Shown here: positions 8,316-17,359 of the stretch, piece after piece
Layout: each line of letters starts with the position of its first letter
Numbering within the stretch: the first letter of the stretch is position 1
DNA from: Burkholderiales bacterium
GTDB taxonomy: Bacteria; Pseudomonadota; Gammaproteobacteria; Burkholderiales; JAEUOS01
Direction of reading: 5' to 3'
Assembly (NCBI GenBank): GCA_016790695.1
Contig: JAEUOS010000004.1
Coordinates: forward strand, 1-63,595
Length of the DNA: 63,595 bases
Position numbers and translations under genes: made by a program
Notes under the pieces: generated by a model
Seen by the model: the letters and a program-made list of their open reading frames with translations, nothing else
Told to the model about the DNA's origin: nothing
Databases searched by the model: none

Positions 8316-9272
8316 TCAGCCCACCGCCCGCCGCACGGAGTCGATCGAGGTGAGCTTCAGGCGCGGGCCGGAGCGCATGTACTGCCCCGGCAGGTCGCGT
8401 CCCATCACCTCCTGGACGCGGCGCGCCACGGCGGCGAGCTTGTCGAGGTCGATGCCGGTCTCGTAGCCGCACTCGTGCAGCAGGTAGACCAGGTCCTCGG
8501 TGCAGATGTTGCCGGTGGCGCCGGGCGCGAACGGGCAGCCGCCGAGGCCGCCGAACGAGGATTCGTACTCGCGCACGCCGAGCGCGAGGCCGTTCATCAC
8601 GTTGGCGAGCCCGATGCCGCGCGTGTTGTGGAAGTGCAGCGCGATGATCGCCTCGGGGAAGCGCGCGCGGATCGCCTCGACCGTGCGCGTGACCACCGGC
8701 GGGGTCGCCATGCCGGTGGTGTCGCCCAGGCTGATGTGGCGCGCGCCCTTCTCCATGTAGGCGCCGATGATCTTGAGCACGTTGTCGATCGACACCTCGC
8801 CCTCGAACGGGCAGCCGAACGCGGTCGCGACCGCGCCGCGCAGCGCGATGCCGTACTTGTGCGCGATCGGCGCGAACTCGTTGAAGTCGGCGATCGCGGC
8901 GTCGATCGACTTGTTGAGGTTGGCCTGGCAGTGGGTCTCGGAGGCGGAGATGAACGAGGCCATCATGTCGACCCGGGCCGCCGCCGCGCGCTCGGCGCCG
9001 CGCGCGTTGGGCACCAGCGCGGTCAGGCGCACGCCGGGGCGGCGCCGGATCAGGTCCATCACCTGCGAGGCGTCGGCGAGCTGCGGCACCGCGCGCGGCG
9101 AGACGAACGAGGTCGCCTCGAAGCTGCTGACGCCGGCGTCGATCAGCGCGTTGATGAGCTCGGCCTTGACCTCGGTGGGGATGAATTCCTTCTCGGACTG
9201 GAAACCGTCGCGGGTGCCGACTTCGGTGACCAGCACGAAGCGGTCGCCGCCGGCGGAGGGCAGGTTGGGCAT
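8316..9272 (-). CDS. Hydroxymethylglutaryl-CoA lyase-like enzyme
   Basis: A 318-residue TIM-barrel enzyme of the HMG-CoA lyase / DRE-TIM family. The N-terminal 'TEVGTRDGFQSEKEFIPTE' holds the Arg-Asp metal and substrate pair. 'LHFHNTRGIGLANV' supplies the metal-binding histidines and 'GGLGGCPFAPGATGN' contains the flexible-loop cysteine. The reaction would be aldol-type cleavage of a 3-hydroxy-3-methylacyl-CoA to acetyl-CoA or an analogous product. The CoA-transferase gene 29 bp upstream probably makes its CoA thioester, as in 3-hydroxy-3-methylglutarate or citramalate use. GAGGAA precedes the ATG by 7 bases; longer in-frame starts lack such a site. Confidence 0.9.
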   Translation of the reverse strand: MPNLPSAGGDRFVLVTEVGTRDGFQSEKEFIPTEVKAELINALIDAGVSSFEATSFVSPRAVPQLADASQVMDLIRRRPGVRLTALVPNARGAERAAAARVDMMASFISASETHCQANLNKSIDAAIADFNEFAPIAHKYGIALRGAVATAFGCPFEGEVSIDNVLKIIGAYMEKGARHISLGDTTGMATPPVVTRTVEAIRARFPEAIIALHFHNTRGIGLANVMNGLALGVREYESSFGGLGGCPFAPGATGNICTEDLVYLLHECGYETGIDLDKLAAVARRVQEVMGRDLPGQYMRSGPRLKLTSIDSVRRAVG

Positions 9273-9301
9273 GGCGAATTCCTCGGAACGTAAGTGGCGG
9301 C

Positions 9302-10480
9302 TCAGACCACGCGCGCTTCGCGCAGGGCGGCGATGCGGCCGCGGTCGAAGCCCAGTTCGCCAAGTATCGCATCGGTGTCGGCGCCCAGCACGGGCGGCGG
9401 CCGATGCACCTGGCAGGGGGCGTCGGTGAACTTGACCGGAAAGCCCAGCACGTCGAGCCGGCCGTGCCGCGGGTGCTCGATCGTGATGCGCATCTGCTGG
9501 TGCCGGGTCTGCGGGTCGTCGAACACCTGGCGCATGTCGAGCACCTTGCCGCACGGCACCCCGGCGCGGTTGAGCGCGTCGATCCAGTGCGCCACCGGCC
9601 GGGTCCGGGTCACCGCGTCGATCTCGCCGTTGATCGCGCGCCGGTGCGCGTAGCGCAGGTCGTTGGTCAGGTAGTCCGGATGCTCGCGCAGGTGGCCCAG
9701 CCCGAGCGCATCGAGCAGCTTGAAGTAGAACGTGTCGTTCGACGGCGCCACCGCGATCTGGCCGTCGGCCGCCTCGAACAGGCCGTACGGCGAGGCGAGC
9801 GCGTGGTCGTTGCCGGTGCGCAGCGGCAGCTCGCCGGTGGCGAAGTAGTTGGTCGCGAGGAACGCGAGCATGCTGGTCATGCCGTCGGTGAGCGCGGTCG
9901 CGACCTCCTCGCCCTTGCCGGTGCGGTGGCGCCGCACCAGCGCCGCGAGGATGCCCATCGCGGCCTGCTGGCCGGCCACCAGGTCGGAGATCGGCGGCCC
10001 GGCGCGCAGCGGCGGGCCGTCGGCGAAGCCGTTGACGCTCATGAAGCCGCTCATCGCCTGGGCGATGAAGTCGAACGACGGCCGCTCGGCGTAGGGACCC
10101 GACAGCCCGAAGCCGGTGACGTGGCAGCTGATGATGTCGGGCTTGAGCGCGGTCAGGTCCGCGCGCGAGAAGCCCATGCGGTCCATCACCCCGGGCCGGT
10201 AGTTGTTGACCACGACGTCGGCGCGCCGGATCAGCGCGCGCAGGATGTCCTTGCCGGCTTCGCTGCGCAGGTCGAGGGTCAGCGAGCGCTTGTTGCGGTT
10301 GAAGGTCGCGAAGTAGAGCGAATAGCCGTCGACCGCGGCGCCCTGCCGGCGCACCGGGTCGCCCTCCTCCGGATCCTCGACCTTGATCACCTCCGCGCCC
10401 ATGTCGGCGAGGAACATGGAGCAGAACGGGCCGGACAGGATGCGCGTCAGGTCGACGACGCGGATGCCCTCGAGTTGCAT
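9302..10480 (-). CDS. CaiB/BaiF class III CoA-transferase 1
   Basis: A 392-residue class III CoA-transferase. It begins with the family's 'LEGIRVVDLTRILSGPFC', followed by 'DMGAEVIKVEDPEEGD', 'FNRNKRSLTLDLR', and 'NYRPGVMDRMG'. The probable catalytic aspartate is D166 in 'GPPISDLVAGQQ', close to D169 of formyl-CoA transferase. The family moves CoA from succinyl-CoA or a similar donor to a carboxylic acid through an enzyme-aspartyl anhydride. With the lyase gene 29 bp downstream and Bug genes on both sides, it most likely activates an imported hydroxy-acid before cleavage. The exact acid is not visible. Confidence 0.9.
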   Translation of the reverse strand: MQLEGIRVVDLTRILSGPFCSMFLADMGAEVIKVEDPEEGDPVRRQGAAVDGYSLYFATFNRNKRSLTLDLRSEAGKDILRALIRRADVVVNNYRPGVMDRMGFSRADLTALKPDIISCHVTGFGLSGPYAERPSFDFIAQAMSGFMSVNGFADGPPLRAGPPISDLVAGQQAAMGILAALVRRHRTGKGEEVATALTDGMTSMLAFLATNYFATGELPLRTGNDHALASPYGLFEAADGQIAVAPSNDTFYFKLLDALGLGHLREHPDYLTNDLRYAHRRAINGEIDAVTRTRPVAHWIDALNRAGVPCGKVLDMRQVFDDPQTRHQQMRITIEHPRHGRLDVLGFPVKFTDAPCQVHRPPPVLGADTDAILGELGFDRGRIAALREARVV

Positions 10481-10523
10481 GGTGCGTGGCGATGCCGGGA
10501 CGCGAACCGCGCGCTGCGCGCGC

Positions 10524-11501
10524 CTACTCGATCTTGATGTTGGCTTCCTTCGCGATCCTGCCCCACTTGGCATAGTCGGCGCGGACGAACGCGGCGAACT
10601 CCTCGATCGTGCCGCCGACCGCGGTGGCGCCGCCGGCCGAGATCTTCTCGCGGATGTCGGGCATCGCCAGCACCTTGTTGACCTCGGCGTTGAGGCGCGC
10701 GACGATCGCCGGCGGCGTGCCGGCGGGCGCGAACAGGCCGAGCCAGATCCCGGCCTCGACGCCCTTGATGCCGGCCTCGTCGAGCGTCGGCACGTCGGGC
10801 AGCATGTGCGAGCGCTTCGAGGTGGTCACCGCCAGGGGCGTGAGCTTGCCGCCCTTGACCAGGCCCAGCACCGAGGGCACCGACATGATCGCCACGTCGA
10901 CCGAGCCGCCCATCACGTCGGCGAGCGCCGGCGCGGCGCCCTTGTACGGCACCTGCAGCAGGCGGATGCCGGTGGTGCTCCGGATCTGCTCGCCGAACAG
11001 GTGCCCGGCCGAGCCGTTGCCGGCGGTCGCCCAGGAGACGCCGGCGCCGCTGCGGCCGCGCGCGAGGAAGTCGGCGGTGTTCGCGAGCTTCGGGCCGGGC
11101 CCGGTCGCCACGTTGCTGACGATCGCGAGCGGCGCGACCGACACCTGCACGATCGGCGCGAAGCTCTTGACCGTGTCGTAGCCGACGTTCGGATACAGCC
11201 AGGGCCCGAGCATGACGTTGTCGGTCTGGCCGATGACGATGGTGTAGCCGTCGGGCTGCGCCTTGGCCGCCGCCGCGATCGCGAGGTTGCCGCCGGCGCC
11301 CGGCATGTTCTCGAGGATGATCTGCCACTTGGTCGACTCCGCCAGGCGCGTGCCGACGGTGCGCGAGACGAAGTCGGTGCCGCCGCCGGGCGTGAACGGG
11401 ATCAGCCAGCGGATCGGCTTGGCCGGATAGTCGGCCTGCGCCAGCGCGCCGGCGGCCGTGCCGGCGAGGATCGCGGCGGCGAGAAGTCGTGCGGTCTTCA
11501 T
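10524..11501 (-). CDS. Bug/TctC-type solute-binding protein 3
   Basis: A 325-residue Bug-family periplasmic binding protein with a signal peptide at residues 1-22 ('MKTARLLAAAILAG' to 'GALAQ'). The loops are 'LIPFTPGGGTDFVSRTVG', 'IILENMPGAGGNLAIA', 'AQPDGYTIVIGQTDN' and 'VPYKGAAPALADVMGGSVD'. The binding loop reads Asn-Met-Pro where most others here read Asn-Arg-Pro, so the pocket rim differs. The gene lies between the ferredoxin (43 bp) and CoA-transferase 1 (43 bp) genes, all on the minus strand and probably co-transcribed. Confidence 0.92.
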   Translation of the reverse strand: MKTARLLAAAILAGTAAGALAQADYPAKPIRWLIPFTPGGGTDFVSRTVGTRLAESTKWQIILENMPGAGGNLAIAAAAKAQPDGYTIVIGQTDNVMLGPWLYPNVGYDTVKSFAPIVQVSVAPLAIVSNVATGPGPKLANTADFLARGRSGAGVSWATAGNGSAGHLFGEQIRSTTGIRLLQVPYKGAAPALADVMGGSVDVAIMSVPSVLGLVKGGKLTPLAVTTSKRSHMLPDVPTLDEAGIKGVEAGIWLGLFAPAGTPPAIVARLNAEVNKVLAMPDIREKISAGGATAVGGTIEEFAAFVRADYAKWGRIAKEANIKIE

Positions 11502-11544
11502 GGTTGTCTCCTTCGGGGTTCGGCCGCGGCGCCGTGGCGGCGCC

Positions 11545-11745
11545 TCAGCCCTGGTCTTCGATGTGGATCACCTGCGCCGGGCACAGCTGCGCGGCCTTGC
11601 GCGCGCGCTCGGCCTCGGGCCCCTGCGGCGCGGCCTCGATCAGGCGCACCAGGCCGTCGTCGTCGGCCTGGTCGAACACCGCCGGCGCCACCCGCACGCA
11701 CTGGCCGGCGCCGACGCAGCGCTCGCGCTCGATGCGGATCCTCAC
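11545..11745 (-). CDS. [3Fe-4S] ferredoxin, P450 partner
   Basis: A 66-residue acidic ferredoxin. Three cysteines fit a [3Fe-4S] cluster: C10 and C16 in 'RCVGAGQCVRVAP' and C55 in 'QLCPAQVI'. The residue where a fourth cysteine would stand is not Cys. Small ferredoxins of this type are encoded next to bacterial cytochrome P450 genes and pass electrons from a ferredoxin reductase to the haem. The gene follows the P450 stop by 10 bp, which supports that pairing. No reductase gene is in the window, so a housekeeping one must serve. Confidence 0.93.
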   Translation of the reverse strand: MRIRIERERCVGAGQCVRVAPAVFDQADDDGLVRLIEAAPQGPEAERARKAAQLCPAQVIHIEDQG

Positions 11746-11755
11746 GGCGCGCCCC

Positions 11756-12961
11756 TCACCAGGCCACCGGCAGGTTGTGCACGCCGTAGATCTGCATGTC
11801 GTTCTTGAAGCGGATCGCCTCCAGCGGCACCGCCAGGCGCAGCCCGGGCAGGCGCCGCAGCAGGGTCGCGAACATCACCTGCAGCTCGTAGCGCGCGAGC
11901 ATCTGCCCCAGGCACTGGTGGATGCCGTAGCCGAAGGTCATGTGCATCGAATTGTCGCGGCCGATGTCGACCGTGTCCGGGTCGGCGAAGACGCGCGGAT
12001 CGCGGTTGGCCGCGGGCAGCGAGAGGAACAGGCCCTCGCCCTTCTTCACCGTGACCCCGCCGATGGCGACGTCCTCGAGCGCCACCCGGCGCGGCGAGAA
12101 CTGCACCGGCGAGACGTAGCGCAGGAACTCCTCGACCGCGGGCTCGATCTGCGCCGGGTCGGCGGCCAGGCGCGCGCGCAGCGCGTCGTCGCGCAGGATC
12201 AGGAGCGCGCCCATGCCGATCATGTTGGTGGTGGTGTCGTGGCCGGCGCGCAGGATCATTGCGCCGATCTCGGCGAACTCGTCGCGCGACAGGCGGCCGG
12301 TCAGCACGTGCTCGGCGATCACCCGCGAGACCATGTCGTCGCCGGGCGCGCGCTCCTTGGCGTCGATCAGGCGGCGCACGTAGGCCGCGAGCTCGCGCGC
12401 CTTGGTCTCGGCCTCGCCCGGGGTCTGGGTCAGGCCGTGGCGCGCGACCGCGCAGCCGATGATGAAGGTGTGGTCCTCGTAGGGCGACCCGAACAGCTGC
12501 GACATCACCAGCGACGGGTAGCGCACCGCGAGGCGCGCCACCAGGTCGGCCGGCGGCCCGGCGGCGATCATGTCGTCGATCAGGTCGTCGGCCAGCGCCT
12601 GCATCCCCGGGATCAGCGCCTGCATGCGCCGCACGCTGAACTCGCGCGTGAACAGGCGCCGGTAGCGGTCGTGCTCGGGGTTGTCCATGCCGACGAACGC
12701 GCGCTCGTTGCGGTCGACCGTGACGCGCGCCTCGGTGACGGTGGGGAAATCCGGATGCGCCATGCGCCCCGAGAAGCGCGCGTCGTCGAGCAGGATCGCG
12801 CGCGCCTCGGCATGGCGCGTCACCACCCACGCGCGCGCGCCGTTCCACAGGGTGACCGGGAACAGCGGCGCGCGCGCGCGCTCGCGCGCGAACTGCGGCG
12901 GCGGATCGAACGGGGACTCGCGCGCGAACGGGTAGCGCGGCGCAGCGGCGACGGCGGACAT
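11756..12961 (-). CDS. Cytochrome P450
   Basis: A 401-residue soluble bacterial P450 monooxygenase. The haem loop 'FGYGIHQCLGQ' has the thiolate ligand C350. 'RAGHDTTTN' is the oxygen-activating I-helix with its acid-alcohol pair (Asp-Thr), 'VEEFLRY' holds the ExxR pair, and 'GMDNPEHDRYRRLF' is the usual helix-C stretch. It inserts oxygen into an unactivated C-H bond or removes an N- or O-alkyl group, using the ferredoxin gene 10 bp downstream. Its place between the kynureninase/hydantoinase cluster and the CoA-transferase/lyase genes suggests an early oxidation in the same pathway. The substrate is unknown. Confidence 0.95.
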   Translation of the reverse strand: MSAVAAAPRYPFARESPFDPPPQFARERARAPLFPVTLWNGARAWVVTRHAEARAILLDDARFSGRMAHPDFPTVTEARVTVDRNERAFVGMDNPEHDRYRRLFTREFSVRRMQALIPGMQALADDLIDDMIAAGPPADLVARLAVRYPSLVMSQLFGSPYEDHTFIIGCAVARHGLTQTPGEAETKARELAAYVRRLIDAKERAPGDDMVSRVIAEHVLTGRLSRDEFAEIGAMILRAGHDTTTNMIGMGALLILRDDALRARLAADPAQIEPAVEEFLRYVSPVQFSPRRVALEDVAIGGVTVKKGEGLFLSLPAANRDPRVFADPDTVDIGRDNSMHMTFGYGIHQCLGQMLARYELQVMFATLLRRLPGLRLAVPLEAIRFKNDMQIYGVHNLPVAW

Positions 12962-13003
12962 GGCGCGATTCTACCGGGGCCGCCCGGTCGCCGGCGACGC
13001 GCG

Positions 13004-13405
13004 TCAGCCGGTCCGCGGCCGCCGCGCGGTCACCTCGATCTCGACCTTCGCGCCCTCGACCGCGAGCGGGCAGCACACGGTGGTGTTGGTCGGCCGCGCC
13101 GCACCGAGGCGGCGCTTGACCACGCCGCTCACCGCCACCACGTCGGCGCGGTCCGGCACGTAGACGCGCACCCGCACCACGTCGGCGAGGCGCGCCGGCA
13201 CCTGCACCAGCGCAGCCTCGATGGTGTCGAACGCCTGCTCGGCCTGCGCCGCCGCCGACTCCGGCATGACCATGGTCGCGAGATCGACGCCGACGGTGCC
13301 GGAGACGAACACCCAGTCGCCGTCGACCACCGCGCGCGAATAGCCGGCCAGCTCCTCCCAGGGCGAACCGCTGGAGATGAAGCGCCGGCCGCCGTTGCCG
13401 TCCAT
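13004..13405 (-). CDS. RidA/YjgF family protein
   Basis: A 133-residue protein of the RidA (YjgF/YER057c/UK114) family. 'RFISSGSPWEELAGYSRAVV' and 'VFVSGTVGVDL' form the first strands. 'RVRVYVPDRADV' and 'RLGAARPTNTTVCCPLAVEG' carry the conserved arginine of the trimer active site, followed by 'KVEIEVTA'. RidA proteins hydrolyse reactive enamine or imine intermediates to ketones and ammonia, while relatives (Rid4-7) often serve N-compound catabolic operons. That fits the neighbouring hydantoinase/kynureninase genes. The chosen ATG lies 5 bp after the stop of the upstream Bug gene. A longer in-frame start would overlap that gene by 67 bp. Confidence 0.88.
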   Translation of the reverse strand: MDGNGGRRFISSGSPWEELAGYSRAVVDGDWVFVSGTVGVDLATMVMPESAAAQAEQAFDTIEAALVQVPARLADVVRVRVYVPDRADVVAVSGVVKRRLGAARPTNTTVCCPLAVEGAKVEIEVTARRPRTG

Positions 13406-13410
13406 CGCGG

Positions 13411-14385
13411 CTACTGCAGCTGGTAGCCGGAGTCGCGGATCACCGGCGCCCAGTGCGCGGTCGCCGAGGTGATCCACTCCTGCACCTGCTCCGGGGTCGC
13501 GTAGGTGACCTCGTTGCCCATCTTGACCAGGCGCTCGCTGACCTCGGGCATGCGCAGCACCGTGGCGACGGCGCGCGAGAAGCGGTCGACGAACGGCCGC
13601 GGCATCCCCTTCGGCCCGACGAAGGCGAGCCAGGGGTTCTTGTCGACGCCCTTGAGCCCCAGCTCCTGGAACGTCGGCACGTCGGGCGCGGCCTTGCTGC
13701 GCGTGGTGCCGGAGATCGCGAGCACGTTGATGCGCCCGGCGCGGTGATGCTCGATGTACTCGGTGAGCGAGCTCACGCCGGCCGGCACCTGGCCGCCGAG
13801 CAGGTCCTGCACCAGCGGCGCGCCGCCCTTGTAGGGCACCACCACCGGATTGGGCACGCCGAGCGCCTTGCCGACGATCAGCGACGCGAACTGCGGCACG
13901 CTGCCGGCCGCCGGCACGCCGAAGTTGGCGCGGCCGGGATTGGCCTTGAGCCAGGCGCCGAATTCGTTCAGGTTCCGGACGTTGAGCGTCGCCGACACGC
14001 CCATCGCGTTGAAGTAGGTCGCGACCCCGGCCAGCGGCGTGAAGTCGGCGATCGCATCGTAGCCGGGCGCCTTGAAGGTCAGGGGAATGATCACCTGCGT
14101 GTGGTCGATGGTGAGCATCACCGTCGACCCGTCGGCGGGCGCCGCCTTCAGCTGCTGGGTCGCGATCATGCCGCCGGCGCCGCCGCGGTTCTCGATCAGG
14201 AACGGCTGGTTCATCACGTCCTTGAGCTTGTCGGCGAGCACGCGCGCGACCGTGTCGGTGGCGCCGCCGGCCGGGAAGCCGACGAAGATGCGCACCGGGC
14301 CGGTGTAGTCCTGGGCGGCGGCCGGCCCGGCAAGCAGGCCGGCGGCGAGCGCGACGGCGATCAGACCACGTCTCTTCTGCTGCAT
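13411..14385 (-). CDS. Bug/TctC-type solute-binding protein 4
   Basis: A 324-residue Bug-family periplasmic binding protein. The signal peptide covers residues 1-24 ('MQQKRRGLIAVALAAGLLAG', cut after 'AAAQ'). Signatures are 'VGFPAGGATDTVARVLAD', 'LIENRGGAGGMIA', 'APADGSTVMLT' and 'VPYKGGAPLVQDLLGGQV'. GAGGAG stands 6 bases before the ATG, one of the best ribosome sites in the run. The gene is 41 bp after the second kynureninase-like gene and 5 bp before ridA, so it probably supplies the substrate of the kynU/hyu cluster. Confidence 0.93.
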   Translation of the reverse strand: MQQKRRGLIAVALAAGLLAGPAAAQDYTGPVRIFVGFPAGGATDTVARVLADKLKDVMNQPFLIENRGGAGGMIATQQLKAAPADGSTVMLTIDHTQVIIPLTFKAPGYDAIADFTPLAGVATYFNAMGVSATLNVRNLNEFGAWLKANPGRANFGVPAAGSVPQFASLIVGKALGVPNPVVVPYKGGAPLVQDLLGGQVPAGVSSLTEYIEHHRAGRINVLAISGTTRSKAAPDVPTFQELGLKGVDKNPWLAFVGPKGMPRPFVDRFSRAVATVLRMPEVSERLVKMGNEVTYATPEQVQEWITSATAHWAPVIRDSGYQLQ

Positions 14386-14426
14386 GCGACTCTCCTCATA
14401 CGTTGATTGAAATCGGGTGCCTGCAC

Positions 14427-15671
14427 TCAAACGGACACATTGGCGAACCGCGGATCGCGCCAGCGCTCCTCGGCCAGGATCGTGCGCAGCCGCGCGACCG
14501 CCTGCCACAGCTCCTCGTGGCTCAGGGTCAGCGCGGACAGGCCGAAGCGGATCACGTCGGGCGCGCGGAACGAACCTACCACACCGTCGGCCAGCAGCGC
14601 CTCGCACGCCGGCCCGCCGCCGGGGCAGCGGAAGGCGACGTGGCCGCCGCGCGCATCGTAGTCGGCCGGCGAGGCCAGCGTGACGCCGAGGGCGCCGCAC
14701 TGCTCGGCGAGCAGGGTGCAGAGGGTCTCGGAGAGCGAGCGGTGCTTCCACGCGAGGTCGCGCGGGTCGACCTCCGCCCAGATCGCGGCCGCGGTCTCCA
14801 TCACCGCATTCTGCAGCACCGGCATGGTGCCGCTGACGAGCGAGAGCATCCCCGGCGCCGGCGCGTAGTCGACGCGGAAGTTCATGCGGTCCGCATGCCC
14901 GAGCCAGCCGGGCAGCGCCGGCCAGGCGCGGTCCTGCAGGTCGCGCCGGATGTAGGCCAGCGCGGCCGCGCCGGGCCCGCCGCACAGGTACTTGTAGCCG
15001 CACACCACCGCGAACTCCGCGCCGCTGCCGGCGAGATCGAGCGGCACCGCGCCGGCGCTGTGCGAGCAGTCCCAGACGACGCGCACGCCGGCCGCGCGCG
15101 CGCGCGCGTTGACCGCCGCCATGTCCCAGCGGAACGCGCTGCGGTAGTCGGCGTGCGACAGCACCACCAGCGCGGTCTCGGGCCCGAGGAGCGCCGGCAG
15201 TTCGGCCGGATCGTCGAAGGGCTGCGCGTCCCAGCGGCCGCCGCCGTGGTGCACCAGTCCCTGCACCACGTGGCAGTCGGTGGGAAAGCCCTCGCGCTCG
15301 TGGACGATGCGGCGCCGGCGCGCGTCGCCCGCGGTCAGCGCGAGCGCGTAGGCGGCCAGCTTGTGCAGGTTGAGGGTCGTGTTGTCGACCGCGATCACCT
15401 CGTCGGCGTGCGCGCCGAGCACGCGCGCGTACGCCGCGCCGATGCGCTGCGGCGCGTCGAGCCAGTCGGCCACGGTCCAGGCGTGGCGCCGGTGCGCCGA
15501 CCATTCGTCGTACAGGGCGCGCCGCATGCGCTCGCCCGCGGCCTTCGGCAGCGCCCCCATCGAATTGGCGTCGAGGAAGATCGTGCCGGCCGGCGCCGGC
15601 TCGAACCGCTCGCGCAGCGCCGCCAGCGGATCGCGCGCATCGAGCGCGCTGCAATCGGCCAGCGTGATCAC
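14427..15671 (-). CDS. Kynureninase-like PLP enzyme 1
   Basis: A 414-residue fold-type I PLP enzyme resembling kynureninase. The N-terminal 'IFLDANSMGALPKAA' corresponds to kynureninase 'LDGNSLG'. 'WDCSHSAGAVPLDL' holds the aspartate that contacts PLP, and 'VVCGYKYLCGGPGAAA' carries the Schiff-base lysine, about K227. Kynureninases cleave the side chain of an amino acid hydrolytically, giving alanine and an acyl product. GTG at 15671 overlaps the HyuB stop by 4 bases (GTGA), so translation is coupled. It is clearly related to the gene at 19458 (for example 'ELWQAVARLR' and 'WRDPRFA' in both). No tryptophan-pathway genes are nearby, so a different substrate is likely. Confidence 0.87.
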   Translation of the reverse strand: MITLADCSALDARDPLAALRERFEPAPAGTIFLDANSMGALPKAAGERMRRALYDEWSAHRRHAWTVADWLDAPQRIGAAYARVLGAHADEVIAVDNTTLNLHKLAAYALALTAGDARRRRIVHEREGFPTDCHVVQGLVHHGGGRWDAQPFDDPAELPALLGPETALVVLSHADYRSAFRWDMAAVNARARAAGVRVVWDCSHSAGAVPLDLAGSGAEFAVVCGYKYLCGGPGAAALAYIRRDLQDRAWPALPGWLGHADRMNFRVDYAPAPGMLSLVSGTMPVLQNAVMETAAAIWAEVDPRDLAWKHRSLSETLCTLLAEQCGALGVTLASPADYDARGGHVAFRCPGGGPACEALLADGVVGSFRAPDVIRFGLSALTLSHEELWQAVARLRTILAEERWRDPRFANVSV

Positions 15672-17359
15672 CGGCCGCCCTCCGGGTCGCCGTGCGTGCC
15701 ATAGACGGCACGCGCCGCTGCCGGGCTCACCAGCCCGTTGGCAAGATCGCGCGCGACCAGCCGCGGGTCGCGCGCCGCGGGGTCGCCGAATCCGCCGCCG
15801 CCGGGAAGGTCGACCACCCGGCGGCCGCCCGGCGGCACGACGATCGTGCCCTTGCCCTCGTAGGTCGCCTGCCCCGCCGGCGTCTCCACCGCGACGCGCC
15901 CGCGCGCGCCGTCGGCGCCGCCGCTGCGGCCGCGCGCGGGATTGGCGCGCCGGTCGAAGGTCGCCGCCGCGCAGGTGAAGCCGCCGCCGTCGCGCGCGCC
16001 GACGACGATGCGCTGCGCGACGCCGCCGCGGTGGCGGCCGGCGCCGCCCGAGTCGGGCCGGAATTCCTTGTGCCAGAACACCAGCGGCGCCTGCGCCTCC
16101 GTGACCTCCACCGGAATGCCGCCGACGCCGGACGGAAACGCGGTCGTCGACAGGCCGTCCTTGGTCGGCCGCGCGCCGGTGCCGCCGAGCCCGACGCTCA
16201 TCACGTTGAACGGCGCGCCGGCCGCGGCGTCGCGCGCCATCGCCAGCACCCAGATGCTGCCCGCCGACTCGCCGGGCACCGCGCCACCGGCGGCCTCCGC
16301 GAGGCAGCCGAACATCAGGTCCGGCAGCATCTGGCCGATCACGTGGCGCGCGGTCACCGGCGACGGCCGCGACGGGTGGACCACGGACCCCGGCGGCGCG
16401 ACGATCTCGAACGGCTCGAGCGATCCCGCGTTGTTGGGCACCTCGGGCGCGATCAGGCACTTCAGGCCGAACACCGCGTATGCGTCGGTGTAGCACTTGG
16501 GCGAGTTGATGCCGCGCGCCGAGGCCGGCGAACTGCCCGCGAAGTCGACGGTGAGGCGCTCGCCGTCGACCGTGAGGCAGGCGTGCAGGTCGATCGGGCT
16601 GTCGTAGCCGTCGAGGCGCATGGCGGCGCGCCAGGTGCCGCGCGGCAGGCGCGCGATCGCCGCGCGCGCCGCCGCGCGCGACTGCGCGAGGATGTGGGCG
16701 GCGAGCGCGTCGATCGAGGCCAGGCCGAACTCGGCCATCATCTCCAGCAGCCGCGCCGCGCCGACGTCGTTGCAGCTCACCAGCGACAGGATGTCGCCGC
16801 GCGCCTCGACCGGATTGCGCGAATTCGCCTCGATGATCGCGAGCACGTCCTCGTTGAGGCGTCCTTCGCGCATGAGCTTCAGGTGGGGGATGCAGGTGCC
16901 CTCCTCGAACACCGAGCGCGCCTCGGCAGAGAAGCCGATGCCGCCGACGTCGATGGTGTGGCAGGTCGAGGCGAACAGCGCGATCAGCCGGCCCGCGCGG
17001 AACACCGGCGAGACCACGACGTAGTCGAACAGGTGGCCGGTGCCGAGCCAGGGATCGTTGGTGACGTAGGCGTCGCCCGCGCGCATGGTCGCCGGCGGGA
17101 AGCGCTCGAGGAAGTGCCGCACCGCGGCCGCCATGGTGTTGACGTGGCCGGGCGTGCCGGTGACCGCCTGCGCGAGCATGCGCCCGCCGGTGTCGTAGAC
17201 GCCGGCGGAGAGGTCGCCGGCCTCGCGCGCGACCGAGCCGAAGGCGGTGCGCAGCAGCGCCTGCGCCTGTTCCTCGACGACCGCGATCAGGCGGTTCCAC
17301 ATCACCTGGGTGTGGATCGATGCCAGCATCGCGCCGCCCGCGTCCGCCTGCGTGCTCAT
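15668..17359 (-). CDS. hyuB: Hydantoinase/oxoprolinase subunit B
   Basis: A 563-residue HyuB-type subunit. Typical pieces: 'MWNRLIAVVEEQAQALLRTA', 'DAYVTNDPWLGTGHLFDY', 'NSRNPVEARGDI', 'PEVPNNAGSLEPFEI' and the C-terminal glycine-rich 'VVDLPGGGGFGDP'. With HyuA it hydrolyses or activates cyclic amides such as N-methylhydantoin or 5-oxoproline using ATP; relatives include acetone and acetophenone carboxylases and caprolactamase. Its ATG overlaps the HyuA stop by 4 bases and its own stop overlaps the next GTG by 4 bases, so the subunits should be made in fixed ratio. The substrate is not readable from sequence. Confidence 0.92.
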   Translation of the reverse strand: MSTQADAGGAMLASIHTQVMWNRLIAVVEEQAQALLRTAFGSVAREAGDLSAGVYDTGGRMLAQAVTGTPGHVNTMAAAVRHFLERFPPATMRAGDAYVTNDPWLGTGHLFDYVVVSPVFRAGRLIALFASTCHTIDVGGIGFSAEARSVFEEGTCIPHLKLMREGRLNEDVLAIIEANSRNPVEARGDILSLVSCNDVGAARLLEMMAEFGLASIDALAAHILAQSRAAARAAIARLPRGTWRAAMRLDGYDSPIDLHACLTVDGERLTVDFAGSSPASARGINSPKCYTDAYAVFGLKCLIAPEVPNNAGSLEPFEIVAPPGSVVHPSRPSPVTARHVIGQMLPDLMFGCLAEAAGGAVPGESAGSIWVLAMARDAAAGAPFNVMSVGLGGTGARPTKDGLSTTAFPSGVGGIPVEVTEAQAPLVFWHKEFRPDSGGAGRHRGGVAQRIVVGARDGGGFTCAAATFDRRANPARGRSGGADGARGRVAVETPAGQATYEGKGTIVVPPGGRRVVDLPGGGGFGDPAARDPRLVARDLANGLVSPAAARAVYGTHGDPEGGR

